From the NCBI GenBank assembly GCA_947168395.1, contig CAMVLT010000014.1, positions 1 to 64,000 on the forward strand: a stretch of 64,000 nucleotides of DNA, read 5' to 3'. A program made the position numbers and the translations under genes. The notes under the pieces were generated by a model, which was given only the letters and a program-made list of their open reading frames with translations, was not told the DNA's origin and ran no database searches. Below, piece after piece: positions 16,140-24,789 of this stretch (positions are counted from its first letter, which is position 1; every line of letters starts with the position of its first letter). Source of the stretch: an uncultured Prevotellaceae bacterium. GTDB lineage: Bacteria > Bacteroidota > Bacteroidia > Bacteroidales > Bacteroidaceae.

Positions 16140-17421
16140 CTTTTAATGCTTCGGTAATTTCGCTCCTGCAGATGCGCCACGCAGGAATGGCGGTGGCGAT
16201 GAGCACGGCGCACAATATGATAAGGTACACGATGATGGACACCACAAGGAAGTGGGTGCCGAAGTCGTCGAACCAGTAGCGGACGGCGGGGTTGTGGCTC
16301 TCAAAACCTTTAAAGAGTCCACGAGCGGCGGCAAACTGGAAATAGATGATGCAGCCAAGGATGACGCTAATCGTAGTCAACAGCCACGCCTCGCGGATGA
16401 ATCCTAAGAAGACGCTCCACTTCGTTGCGCCGAAAGCACGTCTTACACCGGCCTCCTCGCGGCGCTGGCGAGTGTACATCAGCAGCGTGCCGAATACACC
16501 GAAGGCGAGGTTGATGGCGAAGAAGGCGGCGATAAGCAGGTTGCGGCGCGTCTGCCGGCTGACGGGGTAACGTCCTGTTTCCTTTTCCTCAATCTGGCGG
16601 GCCGTCTGCATCTGGCGGACGTAGCAATGCGCCGTCACGAGGTCGTGCTGCATCTCCTGCTGGTGTTCCTCGATGAACCGCTCGGCGTTGACGCCCTCAC
16701 GCAATCGGGCAATGATGGGCACGCTGGTGCTCGGGCCGTTCGTGCACAGAAAGAGGTTGGCGTAGTCGCGGTCGTAGATGTCGTAGCGCACGTCCTCGAC
16801 CACGGCGCGGATGGGCAGGTCCTTGGTCAGCCAGGCGTAGTCCTCCTTGTCGTCGTCCCAACCGTAGAAGTTGGCCTTGACGGTGCGCCCTGCCACGTCG
16901 ATGGTGCCGAAGAGGCCCATAGCCAAGGAGCGGGTGAGGATGATGGTGCGCTCCCACTCGCAGTCGTGGGTCAGCTCGGCGGTGGGCACCTCGGGCGTCA
17001 GCGACTCGATGCCGAGCACCTCGAACATCTTGTCGTCATTCATGAAATAGAAGCTATGAGTCTGGATGGAGTCGCCGTTGTGGATGAGACCGTGGAACGA
17101 GCCGACATTGCCGAAGCCGATGGGGATGCTATGGGCACGGTAGGCCATCTCCACGCCGTCCATCTCCTGCACCTTCTTCAGCAGGCTCTCCTCCTCGCTT
17201 TGGGTGTCGCCGAAATTGTTATACAACTCCTCCTTGGAGAAGTTGCTGACCACTTGGAATTGCACCAGCCGGTCGGGGTCGTAGCCTAACGGCAGGTGGG
17301 TGATGTAGCCGGTGACGAGCACGGGGTCGAAGGCCCACCAGCAGGCGAAAGTGACGAGCACGAGTTCGAGCGTGAGCCAGATGGACGTCTTGCGTCCGAA
17401 TATGTCTTTCAGCTGTTTCAT
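16132..17421 (-). CDS. FtsX/MacB-like ABC permease, type A (pair 1)
   Basis: This 429-residue permease has an N-terminal helix (about 15-35), a periplasmic domain with LPLGYDPDRLVQF after the helix, and three C-terminal helices. The coupling segment is RQRREEAGVRRAFGATK and the end RSEITEALKDE. It is the type A partner of 17418-18704, with 4-bp overlap, and a close paralogue of 13359-14708. It probably forms a heteromeric permease with the type B protein. Confidence 0.9.
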   Translation of the reverse strand: MKQLKDIFGRKTSIWLTLELVLVTFACWWAFDPVLVTGYITHLPLGYDPDRLVQFQVVSNFSKEELYNNFGDTQSEEESLLKKVQEMDGVEMAYRAHSIPIGFGNVGSFHGLIHNGDSIQTHSFYFMNDDKMFEVLGIESLTPEVPTAELTHDCEWERTIILTRSLAMGLFGTIDVAGRTVKANFYGWDDDKEDYAWLTKDLPIRAVVEDVRYDIYDRDYANLFLCTNGPSTSVPIIARLREGVNAERFIEEHQQEMQHDLVTAHCYVRQMQTARQIEEKETGRYPVSRQTRRNLLIAAFFAINLAFGVFGTLLMYTRQRREEAGVRRAFGATKWSVFLGFIREAWLLTTISVILGCIIYFQFAAARGLFKGFESHNPAVRYWFDDFGTHFLVVSIIVYLIILCAVLIATAIPAWRICRSEITEALKDE

Positions 17422-18704
17422 TTCTTAATCATCATGGATTCCACAATAGGTTTACGGAGGCTGAGCCACGCGGGCAGCGTTGCCGCTAAGACGTTGAGCA
17501 CGCAGCAGACGAGGAGGGCGATGGCGAAGACGGCGGGGCCGAAGAACATCTCGCCCTTCAGCAGCGGCACCGTGCCGTAGAGCTTGTAACTGTCGGAGAA
17601 GACGTTGAACACCCAGTCGCGCCATCCGTAGAGGGCCGCCCACGCAAGGCACAAGCCGACGATGCCGCCGATAAGCGTCAGCACCAGATTCTCCATGACG
17701 ACCTCGCCGAGCAGCGTGCGCCGCTTTGCACCGAAAGCCTTGCGCACGGCCATCTCCGGCAGTCGGCGCTCCATGCGGCTGGCCACCATGCCGCTGAGGT
17801 TCAGCGCGGGCACTAAGAGGAGCAGCAGGATGGCGGGCGTGACGTACCAAAGGAGGTTCCCGCCCCAGGCATTGAACACGGAGCCAATGCCCGTCCACAC
17901 TTCCTCGTAGTGCGACTGTAGGCGGGCGGTCATATCAACCGGCTCGTCTTTGTGCATGGCGTTGTAGCGGGCCTCCACGGCTTTCATCTCCTGCAGGAAG
18001 GCGAGGCGCTTGGCGGCGGGCACGCTGAAGGTGAGACTCAGGGGCATTTCCAGATAAGAGGCGCCAGCGCTTTTCAGGAAATCCTCGTTGGTGTAGGGAA
18101 TCCAGATGTCGGCGGCGCACTTCTCCGTCAGGGCGCTGGGCGTCTCGACAACGCCGCAGATGCGGAAGGCGAGGCGGTTGAGGGTGAGGGTCTGGCTCAC
18201 GCCTTTCTGCCCGTGGCCGAAGAGCTGGTCGCGCAGTTCCTCCGTGATGACCACCACGTTTCGTCCATTGTCGAAGTCGTCCTGTGTGAAGGGCGCACCT
18301 TCGATGAAGTGGAACTGGTAGAGACGGAAGAACCCCGCGTCCGTCAGTTTGCCTTTCATGGAATACTCGTGCACGCTGTCGGCCTGCGTGATGTAGTACG
18401 GGGTGTTTGTCCACATATCCATATCGCCCGTTATGCACTCCGGCGTCTGCATCTTCTGGAACAGGTCGCGGTACGTCTCATGGCGGACGGCTTCCAATTC
18501 GCTTTTCTCGTTCAGCATCCTCATGGCGTCCAAGTAGTACGTCGTGCTGCGTCGCACCTCCGGCGCAATGTCGGCAACCTTCACGTAATACACTTCGGCT
18601 ATGAGCATCACGAAGGCCACGGCTAATGCCGTACCAGCGATATACATTGCTGAGTAGAGCTTCTCCTCGCGCATCAGGGCGAGGGCCTGTCTGAAATATC
18701 TCAT
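17418..18704 (-). CDS. FtsX/MacB-like ABC permease, type B (pair 1, operon head)
   Basis: This 428-residue permease is the first gene of the eight-gene export operon that runs to the tolC-like gene. It starts MRYFRQALALMREEKLYSA and has an N-terminal helix (about 16-40), a periplasmic domain, and three C-terminal helices with coupling segment MERRLPEMAVRKAFGAKR. The start codon is about 23 nt downstream of the expected start of a sigma-54-type promoter (18738-18754). The substrate is unknown. MacB-like systems with TolC export peptides, lipids or antibiotics in other bacteria. Confidence 0.9.
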   Translation of the reverse strand: MRYFRQALALMREEKLYSAMYIAGTALAVAFVMLIAEVYYVKVADIAPEVRRSTTYYLDAMRMLNEKSELEAVRHETYRDLFQKMQTPECITGDMDMWTNTPYYITQADSVHEYSMKGKLTDAGFFRLYQFHFIEGAPFTQDDFDNGRNVVVITEELRDQLFGHGQKGVSQTLTLNRLAFRICGVVETPSALTEKCAADIWIPYTNEDFLKSAGASYLEMPLSLTFSVPAAKRLAFLQEMKAVEARYNAMHKDEPVDMTARLQSHYEEVWTGIGSVFNAWGGNLLWYVTPAILLLLLVPALNLSGMVASRMERRLPEMAVRKAFGAKRRTLLGEVVMENLVLTLIGGIVGLCLAWAALYGWRDWVFNVFSDSYKLYGTVPLLKGEMFFGPAVFAIALLVCCVLNVLAATLPAWLSLRKPIVESMMIKK

Positions 18705-18737
18705 ATCATTTACGATTATTTTCCTGCCAATCTACAA

Positions 18738-18834
18738 TACAATATCCGTGCCAAACTCGTAACTCGCTGATAATCAATAACGGCATAAAACGAAGTGTCC
18801 ATTTCTGGACACTCATGGTGTCCGGAAATGGACA
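18738..18834 (-). promoter_or_regulatory. Sigma-54-type promoter with IHF-like site and two TGTCC-N6-GGACA dyads
   Basis: In the direction of the permease operon, dyads at 18819-18834 and 18795-18812 (centres 23 bp apart) are followed by TATCAGCGAGTTA (18760-18772, an exact match to WATCAR-N4-TTR) and TTGGCACGGATATTGTA (18738-18754). The last matches TGGCACG-N4-TTGC except for its final C. Order and spacing match the region at 5176-5272, including a 5-bp gap between the IHF-like and -24 elements. No TAnnTTTG box is present. The remainder of this gap (18835-19020) shows nothing recognisable. Confidence 0.8.
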
Positions 18835-19020
18835 ATCTAATCACTTCCGATGGTATCTGTCATTTGAACATGCCACGCTCGATGATTTGAATCGTAGTGC
18901 CATAAAGGATGGGAAGAAGGCGAGTTAAGGAAGTGTGTGAATATGCTGGCGAACCTTTCTTGTCAAGAAATACTTTGGCAAGTCACGTGGATGGTTCAGA
19001 ATTTTCGCTAACCCGGTTTC

Positions 19021-20772
19021 TCAATCTTCTTCAAGGTTCAGCGTGATGACGAAGCGGGCACCGTTTTGGTAGTGGGTGTCGAGACGGATGACGCCACCCA
19101 ACCGTGTGACAATCATGCGGCATAGGGGCAGTCCCAGACCGAGTCCCGTCTTAAAGGAGTCGAGCTTGACGAAGCGTTCAAAGATGTGCTCGGCCTCATT
19201 GGCAGGAATGCCGCTGCCCGTATCCTCCACCGTGAAACTGATGTGGCTGTCGTCCTTGGCAGCAGCCTTGAGCGTGATGCTGCCCTGACGGGTGTTCTTG
19301 GCGGCATTGTCGATGAGGGCGTTGAGTGCCCGTTTCAACATGGCCTCGTGGGTCTTGAAGCTGAAATCGGCCGGCAGTGTGTTGTCGATGAGGAAGTTGA
19401 CGCCAGGTGCGACCTTGGCCTTGTTGCTGTCGCGCAGACCGGTCAGCAGCTTGCCGACGAATACCGTGTCATCCTTGGGGGGCGAGATGATAGCCTCGTT
19501 CTGCGATAGTGCCAGGATATCGTCAATCTGGGTGGTGATGATGTTGGTGTTCTCTATCATCATCTGGGCCATCTCCTTACGCCGTGTGGAATCCACATCC
19601 AGATCGGGGTTGGCCAGTACTTGCGAGAATCCAGAGATGACGTTCAACGGGGTGCGTATCTCGTGGCTCATGTTCCTGATGAACGCCGTCTTCATCTTGT
19701 CGGAGTCCAAGGCACGTTCGTAGGCTTTCTTCAGTTCCTTCATGTGGCGGCGGTGCATGATCATGATGTAGCCCAGGGCGAGGATCAGCAGCAGGAGCAG
19801 TATGATGATAATGGCCAGCGTGATGATACGGGCCTTGGCAGCCTGACGCTCTACATCGTAGACCCGCAGCTCGTAGCGGTATTCTTCCATCGAGTTGCTC
19901 AGCACGACGTTGTTGATGGAGTCGTTGGCAGCGTTTTCTTTCTTCAGCGACTCAAAAGCCTCCTTCCAACGCCCTGCCATCTCATAGATTTTGGTAATCA
20001 CTTCCGACCGTTCGTCGCCAAACTCCGCATTCGCCATGTCAATGGCCTTGTCGATGTTTCCCTGACAGGCCTCGTAGTAGACATCCATGCTGCGGCCGTG
20101 GACGGAACTCTTGCCCTCGGCCACGCCTTCGCGGTATTTCTTGTATCCCTCCATGAACTTAGGAATATCGCCGCCGTTGAAGTAGCTCAGGGTCTTGCGG
20201 GTCTCAATGTCGAAAACTCGTTCGGGAGCATACTGGGCAGCTATCTCGGCAGCACGGTCGAGCAGCCGCTGTGCCTCTTCCGGGTCGTCGCTCAATTCCA
20301 CATTGACCATGTTCATGTAGATGGGCGGCATACTCTCGTAGTAGCCTGCTTTCTCCATCATCTCAATCACCATCTTGAAGTTGCGCTTGGCGGCTTCCTT
20401 GTTGCCGCAGTAGCGGTTGAGGTGGCCCAGCATGTTGTAGGCCATGTACATCTCGCTGTCGAGTTTGCGATCCTGCAGTTCCCTGGACAGCTGGCGTGCC
20501 AGTTTGTAGGCTTCGAAGATGCGCTGACGGTTCATCTGGAACACTATCTCGTTGCAGCGCTGGGTGTAGTAGGCGTGCAGGTCGTTCTGTTTCAGCAGAT
20601 AGTCCTCTAAGCGTGACAGGGCAGGGAAAAAGCGGGCACTGTCGGAGGCGTTGAAAGCGTGGCGCATTGAATCTTGCAACGCCTGATACTCAGGCGATGT
20701 TTTGTAGTCGTTGTCGGCATGGGCGCTACCGATGCCCAAAAGCAGTATAATGACCAGTATGGTACGTGTCAT
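19021..20772 (-). CDS. Sensor histidine kinase with TPR-like sensor domain
   Basis: The protein has about 583 residues. It has a signal peptide (MTRTILVIILLLGIGSAHA), a helical TPR-like periplasmic region (about 20-330), one membrane helix (IITLAIIIILLLLLILALGYI), then HisKA with the phosphoacceptor in MSHEIRTPLN and a HATPase_c domain with N (LNALIDNAAKNT), G1 (DTGSGIP) and G2 (GLGLGLP) boxes. It lacks a receiver domain, and no response regulator gene is adjacent. The frame is open further upstream to 20970, but ATG 20772 is chosen. It gives a clean signal peptide and lies downstream of a TACTTTTG box (20810-20817). The gene points toward the export operon, but a functional link is not shown. 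Confidence 0.9.
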   Translation of the reverse strand: MTRTILVIILLLGIGSAHADNDYKTSPEYQALQDSMRHAFNASDSARFFPALSRLEDYLLKQNDLHAYYTQRCNEIVFQMNRQRIFEAYKLARQLSRELQDRKLDSEMYMAYNMLGHLNRYCGNKEAAKRNFKMVIEMMEKAGYYESMPPIYMNMVNVELSDDPEEAQRLLDRAAEIAAQYAPERVFDIETRKTLSYFNGGDIPKFMEGYKKYREGVAEGKSSVHGRSMDVYYEACQGNIDKAIDMANAEFGDERSEVITKIYEMAGRWKEAFESLKKENAANDSINNVVLSNSMEEYRYELRVYDVERQAAKARIITLAIIIILLLLLILALGYIMIMHRRHMKELKKAYERALDSDKMKTAFIRNMSHEIRTPLNVISGFSQVLANPDLDVDSTRRKEMAQMMIENTNIITTQIDDILALSQNEAIISPPKDDTVFVGKLLTGLRDSNKAKVAPGVNFLIDNTLPADFSFKTHEAMLKRALNALIDNAAKNTRQGSITLKAAAKDDSHISFTVEDTGSGIPANEAEHIFERFVKLDSFKTGLGLGLPLCRMIVTRLGGVIRLDTHYQNGARFVITLNLEED

Positions 20773-20809
20773 ATCTATAGCGGTTAATAGTCTGTTGATA
20801 TATTGGTTG

Positions 20810-20817
20810 CAAAAGTA
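20810..20817 (-). promoter_or_regulatory. -7 box TACTTTTG for the histidine kinase gene
   Basis: The reverse complement of CAAAAGTA fits TAnnTTTG and lies 38 nt upstream of ATG 20772. This supports the shorter start. Confidence 0.6.
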
Positions 20818-20826
20818 CGAATAAAT

Positions 20827-20858
20827 TTTGTTTTCTCCAAATATTTTTTGTATTTTTG
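20827..20858 (+). promoter_or_regulatory. Bacteroidetes promoter for trmO
   Basis: TTTG (20827-20830), 20 bp, then TATTTTTG (20851-20858), five bases before ATG 20864. It implies a very short or absent leader. Confidence 0.7.
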
Positions 20859-20863
20859 CCGCC

Positions 20864-21535
20864 ATGAATATAGAACCTATTGCATTTTTCCACTCTCCGC
20901 TGACCTCGAAGTTCGGTATCCCGCGCCAAAGTGGACTGGCCGCAGGGTTGACGGGACGCATTGTCTTCACGCCCGAATACCGCCGTGCTGAGGCCGTGCG
21001 TGGTCTGGAAGGCTTTGACTATCTGTGGATAATCTGGGAGTTTTCTGCCAACAGGACCAGCGAGAAATCGCTCACTGTGCGTCCGCCGAGGCTTGGCGGT
21101 AATGAGCGGGTGGGGGTGTTTGCCTCGCGTTCTCCGTTCAGGCCCAACAATCTGGGGCTTTCCTGCGTATATATAAATAAGGTTGAGCTGACGGCCAGCG
21201 AGGGACCTGTGATTCACGTCAGGGGAGCCGACCTGATGGACGGCACGCCCATCTACGACTTGAAGCCCTACGTGGCCTACGCCGATGCCCACCCTGAAGC
21301 CCGTTCCGGCTTTGTAGACCAGCGGGGATGGCAGCCCCTTAGTGTGGAGGTGCCCGATGAGGTGGCCTGTCTGTTTACTGCCGATGAGCTTTCTGCCCTG
21401 AAGGAAGTGCTGGCTCAGGATCCGCGTCCCCGCTATCACGACGACCCGGAACGTGTGTACGGCATGCTCTACGCCGGCCGGGATGTCAGGTTCCGTGTGG
21501 CCGAAGGGGTTGTTGCCGTCGTATCGTGCCTATGA
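20864..21535 (+). CDS. trmO: tRNA (N6-threonylcarbamoyladenosine37-N6)-methyltransferase TrmO
   Basis: This 223-residue protein of the TrmO/YaeB (UPF0066) family methylates t6A37 of tRNA-Thr with S-adenosylmethionine. Family hallmarks are present: IEPIAFFHSPLTSKFGIPRQSG at the N terminus, GLEGFDYLWIIWEF, the SAM-binding GVFASRSPFRPNNLGLS stretch, and YDLKPYVAYAD. ATG 20864 is chosen because upstream in-frame codons overlap the promoter box. Its stop overlaps the next gene's start as ATGA, so the two are translationally coupled, though their functions are unrelated. Confidence 0.93.
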   Translation: MNIEPIAFFHSPLTSKFGIPRQSGLAAGLTGRIVFTPEYRRAEAVRGLEGFDYLWIIWEFSANRTSEKSLTVRPPRLGGNERVGVFASRSPFRPNNLGLSCVYINKVELTASEGPVIHVRGADLMDGTPIYDLKPYVAYADAHPEARSGFVDQRGWQPLSVEVPDEVACLFTADELSALKEVLAQDPRPRYHDDPERVYGMLYAGRDVRFRVAEGVVAVVSCL

Positions 21536-22944
21536 ACAAACTGTCACAGTCTGCCCCGCTGTTTGTGCCTGCCTTGGCTTTCATGGCTGGCATTGTGGCT
21601 GGTCACCATCTGTCGGCCCCCGTGCCGTGGTGGTGTGGGCTGGGTGTGTTGCTGGTTGCTGCGCTGTGTCTTCGTCGCTGGCCTGTTGCGCAGTCGCAGG
21701 CCATCTTGCTGTGTGTGGCGGCCATCGGGGGCGTGCGCTCCTCGACAGTAAGCTGGCAACAACAGCGGATGAGGTGGCCCGACGGTGACGTTCGCTACGA
21801 GGCCGTCATCGTATCGGAGCCCTCGGAGAAGCCGAAGACAGTGGGCATGGATGTGGTGACAGCAGACAGCGGACGGCGGCTGAAGTGCTATGTGGCCAAG
21901 GACGAGCGCAGCTTAGGACTGAAAGTCGGCGACCGCTTGCAGCTCTGCTCACGGATAGGCGGTGACGGGCGGACGTTTGTCCGAGCCGGCCGTTGGCAGC
22001 TGTTGCCGGATTCGTGGCAGGGACTGTCCTTTTGGCAGCAGACGAGGCTCCGTTTCCTTTGTTACCGGCATACGTTGTTGGAGCGTTACCGGCAGTTGGG
22101 GGCTGAGTCTGAACAGTATGCCGTGCTTGCCGCTATGACGTTGGGCGACAAGTCGGCCATGACCAAGGAACTGCGTGAGGTGTATGCCGTCAGCGGAGCC
22201 TCCCATGTGTTGGCGCTCAGCGGCCTGCATCTGGGCATCATCTATATGCTGTTGTCGCTGTTGGTGGTGAGTCGCCGCTTCCGTGCCGTGTCTCAAGTTC
22301 TCATCGTATTTTCCATCTGGGCCTTTGCCCTGCTGGTGGGCTTACCGGCCAGTGTGGTGCGCTCGGCACTGATGATCAGTACCTACGCCCTGCTGTCGTT
22401 AGCCGGTAGGGGACGCATGTCGGTCAATGCCTTGTCGCTGGCTGCTTTCTGCATCCTGCTGGTGAGTCCCGACAGCCTTTTCGACGTTGGCTTCCAGTTG
22501 TCGTTCCTCGCCATGTTGTCTATCCTCCTGCTGCAGCCGGTATTGGAGAAACTGATACGGCGCAAGTTCCTGTTCGAGCATCCCGTCGTGCGATGGCTAT
22601 GGGGACTTACGACGGTGTCGGTAGCTGCCCAGGTGGGAGTGGCACCGCTCATTGCCTACTATTTCGGCCGTTTCTCTACTTGGTTCCTGCTGACCAACTT
22701 CATCGCCATTCCTGCCGCCACCCTGATTCTCTATTTGGCGTTGGTCGCACTGCTGCTGCCGTTGACGGGTACGCTGCTGCTCTGGGTCGTCGGGTGGCTG
22801 AACCGTGCCCTGACATTTATTGCCGTCAGCCTGCCCTGTGCCAGCATCGAGGGGCTTCATCCCTCGGCGGTGCAGACGGCTATGGTGTATGTCGTCCTTG
22901 TCTGTGTCTATTTAATTGTTGTGAGATATGATAAGTCTGTTTGA
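21532..22944 (+). CDS. ComEC/Rec2-family DNA-uptake channel protein (short form)
   Basis: This 470-residue polytopic membrane protein of the ComEC/Rec2 family forms the inner-membrane channel for single-stranded DNA in natural transformation. It has an N-terminal OB-fold-like DUF4131 region after two membrane helices and the competence core with SGASHVLALSGLHLGIIYML followed by about eight helices. It lacks the C-terminal metallo-beta-lactamase domain that many ComEC proteins have, as is common in Bacteroidetes. ATG 21532 overlaps the trmO stop; a GTG two codons earlier is less likely. Other competence genes are not visible in the window. Confidence 0.9.
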   Translation: MNKLSQSAPLFVPALAFMAGIVAGHHLSAPVPWWCGLGVLLVAALCLRRWPVAQSQAILLCVAAIGGVRSSTVSWQQQRMRWPDGDVRYEAVIVSEPSEKPKTVGMDVVTADSGRRLKCYVAKDERSLGLKVGDRLQLCSRIGGDGRTFVRAGRWQLLPDSWQGLSFWQQTRLRFLCYRHTLLERYRQLGAESEQYAVLAAMTLGDKSAMTKELREVYAVSGASHVLALSGLHLGIIYMLLSLLVVSRRFRAVSQVLIVFSIWAFALLVGLPASVVRSALMISTYALLSLAGRGRMSVNALSLAAFCILLVSPDSLFDVGFQLSFLAMLSILLLQPVLEKLIRRKFLFEHPVVRWLWGLTTVSVAAQVGVAPLIAYYFGRFSTWFLLTNFIAIPAATLILYLALVALLLPLTGTLLLWVVGWLNRALTFIAVSLPCASIEGLHPSAVQTAMVYVVLVCVYLIVVRYDKSV

Positions 22945-23512
22945 TCTTCTGCTGCTGTCGGTGGCATTGGCTATGGATTGTTTTACGGTGAGCATCATGA
23001 GTGGCGTCATTCTGCGTCGCCCTCTCGGCATGTCCATCCTGCGCATGGCGGTGCTTTTCGGCTTGTTCCAGGCAGCCATGCCCCTCTTGGGGTGGCTTGG
23101 TACGGCCCACTTCAGCCAGTACATCGAGTCTGTTGACCATTGGATAGCCTTCGCCCTGCTGGCTTTTATCGGAGGAAAGATGTTGAAGGAATCGTTCGAC
23201 GACGACGAGGAGCACCAGTCGTTCAATCCCCTACAGTTGCGCTCGCAGGTGTTGCTGGCCGTAGCTACCAGCATCGATGCGCTGGCCATTGGCATCTCGA
23301 TGGCTTGTCTGGGCTATCGCCATGTCTCGCAACTCGCAGTGCCGCTGCTTATGATTGGGGTGGTGTCGCTGTTGTTCAGTCTGCTGGGCTACTGGTTAGG
23401 GGTGCGCTTTGGCCGTATGATAGCACGGCGGCTGAAGCCAGAACTGTTAGGCGGCCTAGTGCTTATCTTCATCGGTGTGAAAGTGCTGCTGTCACACCTG
23501 CTCGACTTATAG
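22928..23512 (+). CDS. mntP: Manganese efflux pump MntP
   Basis: This 194-residue protein has six membrane helices and the two DUF204 repeats of MntP. The conserved aspartates are in SVALAMDCFTVS and VATSIDALAIGIS. MntP exports Mn2+ and prevents manganese toxicity. The start overlaps the comEC-like gene by 17 bp, so it is likely co-transcribed with trmO and comEC and has no separate Mn riboswitch here. Its stop overlaps the convergent GNAT gene by 6 bp. Confidence 0.92.
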   Translation: MISLFDLLLLSVALAMDCFTVSIMSGVILRRPLGMSILRMAVLFGLFQAAMPLLGWLGTAHFSQYIESVDHWIAFALLAFIGGKMLKESFDDDEEHQSFNPLQLRSQVLLAVATSIDALAIGISMACLGYRHVSQLAVPLLMIGVVSLLFSLLGYWLGVRFGRMIARRLKPELLGGLVLIFIGVKVLLSHLLDL

Positions 23513-24637
23513 CTGTTTGCGGAAACAACGGTGCCGGCGCACGGGTGTGCTCTCCAGATACTGCCACTGCGCCAGCACACCCTCGTTGCTCTCCATCTGC
23601 GGGCCTGTCACAGCCCAGCTGAAACCGTAGCGTTGGAATTGGTGAATCAGGTCGTCGAATATCAGGGCGTTGGCACCCTTTGAGCGGTAGTTGGGCAGCA
23701 CGCCGATGAGCAGCAGGTCCACGGTGTCGGTCTTGTGGCGTTTCAGAATTTGCAGGATATGCCACCAGCCGAAGGGGAACAGGCGTCCGTCGCGCGTCTT
23801 CTGCAAGGCACGGCTGAAGGATGAGAATGTAATGCCGAAACCTATCATGCGGTCACCGTCCATGATGGCTGTCACCAGATTCAGGTCGGCTATCTTGATA
23901 TAGTCGTTCACCAGCTTGTCAATCTGCTGTGCCGACAACTGGCTGAAACCGTACAAATCCTTGTAGGTTTCGTTCAGCAGGCGGAACACTTCGCGGCCCA
24001 TGCCCTGATTGAGTAGCTCGTCGCGTGTAAACTTATGGACCCTCAGACCGTAGCGCTTCTTCACCATCTCGGCTATCTTGTGGAACTTGAAGTTGTCGTC
24101 CTGAGGCACTTTTACGCGCAGCTCCACGTAGTCGTTGTCCTTCTTGAAGCCCGTCAGCTGCTCTATGTGCTTGGCGTAGTAGGGGTAGTTGTAGTTCACG
24201 TACATGGTCGATAGTTCATCGAAACCGTCGATGAGCATGCCCTCCCGGTCGGTATCGATAAAGCCCAGCGGCCCGGCCATCTCTGTCATGCCGCGTTCGC
24301 GCCCCCACTGCTCCACAGCGTCGAGCAGTGCGGTGCTTACTTCCAGATCGTCGATGAAATCCAGCCAGCCGAAGCGCACCAGCTGTACCTTCCATTGCTC
24401 GTTGGCACGGCGGTTGATGATGGCGGCCACTCGCCCTACAACTTTATTGCCACGCAAAGCCAGGAAATAGTCGGCCTCGCAACACTCGAACGACGGGTTC
24501 TTGTCGCGCTGCAGTGTGGCCATCTCGTCAAAGAACAAATAAGGCACGGCCTGCTCGCTGCCACGATAGAGGTCGTAGTAAAACTGAATGAACTGTTTTA
24601 GTTCACGTTTCGTAGTGACTTTGCGTATTTCAACCAT
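23507..24637 (-). CDS. Double-GNAT acyltransferase-like protein
   Basis: This 376-residue cytoplasmic protein is of a type widespread in Bacteroidales and usually named N-acetyltransferase or GNAT. The N-terminal half (YFLALRGNKVVGRVAAIINRR) and C-terminal half (LLLIGVLPNYRSKGANALIF) each look like a GNAT fold. The second has an acetyl-CoA loop of the R-x-x-G-x-N type. The substrate is unknown. It has its own promoter (24657-24664) and is convergent with mntP. Confidence 0.75.
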   Translation of the reverse strand: MVEIRKVTTKRELKQFIQFYYDLYRGSEQAVPYLFFDEMATLQRDKNPSFECCEADYFLALRGNKVVGRVAAIINRRANEQWKVQLVRFGWLDFIDDLEVSTALLDAVEQWGRERGMTEMAGPLGFIDTDREGMLIDGFDELSTMYVNYNYPYYAKHIEQLTGFKKDNDYVELRVKVPQDDNFKFHKIAEMVKKRYGLRVHKFTRDELLNQGMGREVFRLLNETYKDLYGFSQLSAQQIDKLVNDYIKIADLNLVTAIMDGDRMIGFGITFSSFSRALQKTRDGRLFPFGWWHILQILKRHKTDTVDLLLIGVLPNYRSKGANALIFDDLIHQFQRYGFSWAVTGPQMESNEGVLAQWQYLESTPVRRHRCFRKQL

Positions 24638-24656
24638 AAGTTAACGTTTGTGCCCG

Positions 24657-24664
24657 CAAAGTTA
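24657..24664 (-). promoter_or_regulatory. -7 box TAACTTTG for the GNAT gene
   Basis: CAAAGTTA on the plus strand lies 20 nt upstream of ATG 24637. Confidence 0.6.
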
Positions 24665-24771
24665 CGAAATATTGCTGAAATACAAAAACTTTTTGGCAGT
24701 TTTGCGTGCAAGCGAGTCACTTTTTTTCTTCGCAAGCCTTGCGGGGATTTTTCTATCTCGAAAAACTTTGC

Positions 24772-24779
24772 TATCTTTG
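24772..24779 (+). promoter_or_regulatory. -7 box TATCTTTG for the gene at 24790 and ftsZ-type gene
   Basis: TATCTTTG ends 10 nt before ATG 24790. This supports that start over an upstream in-frame ATG at 24706. The ftsZ-type gene downstream has no obvious promoter of its own. Confidence 0.65.
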
Positions 24780-24789
24780 CAACCAAAAT

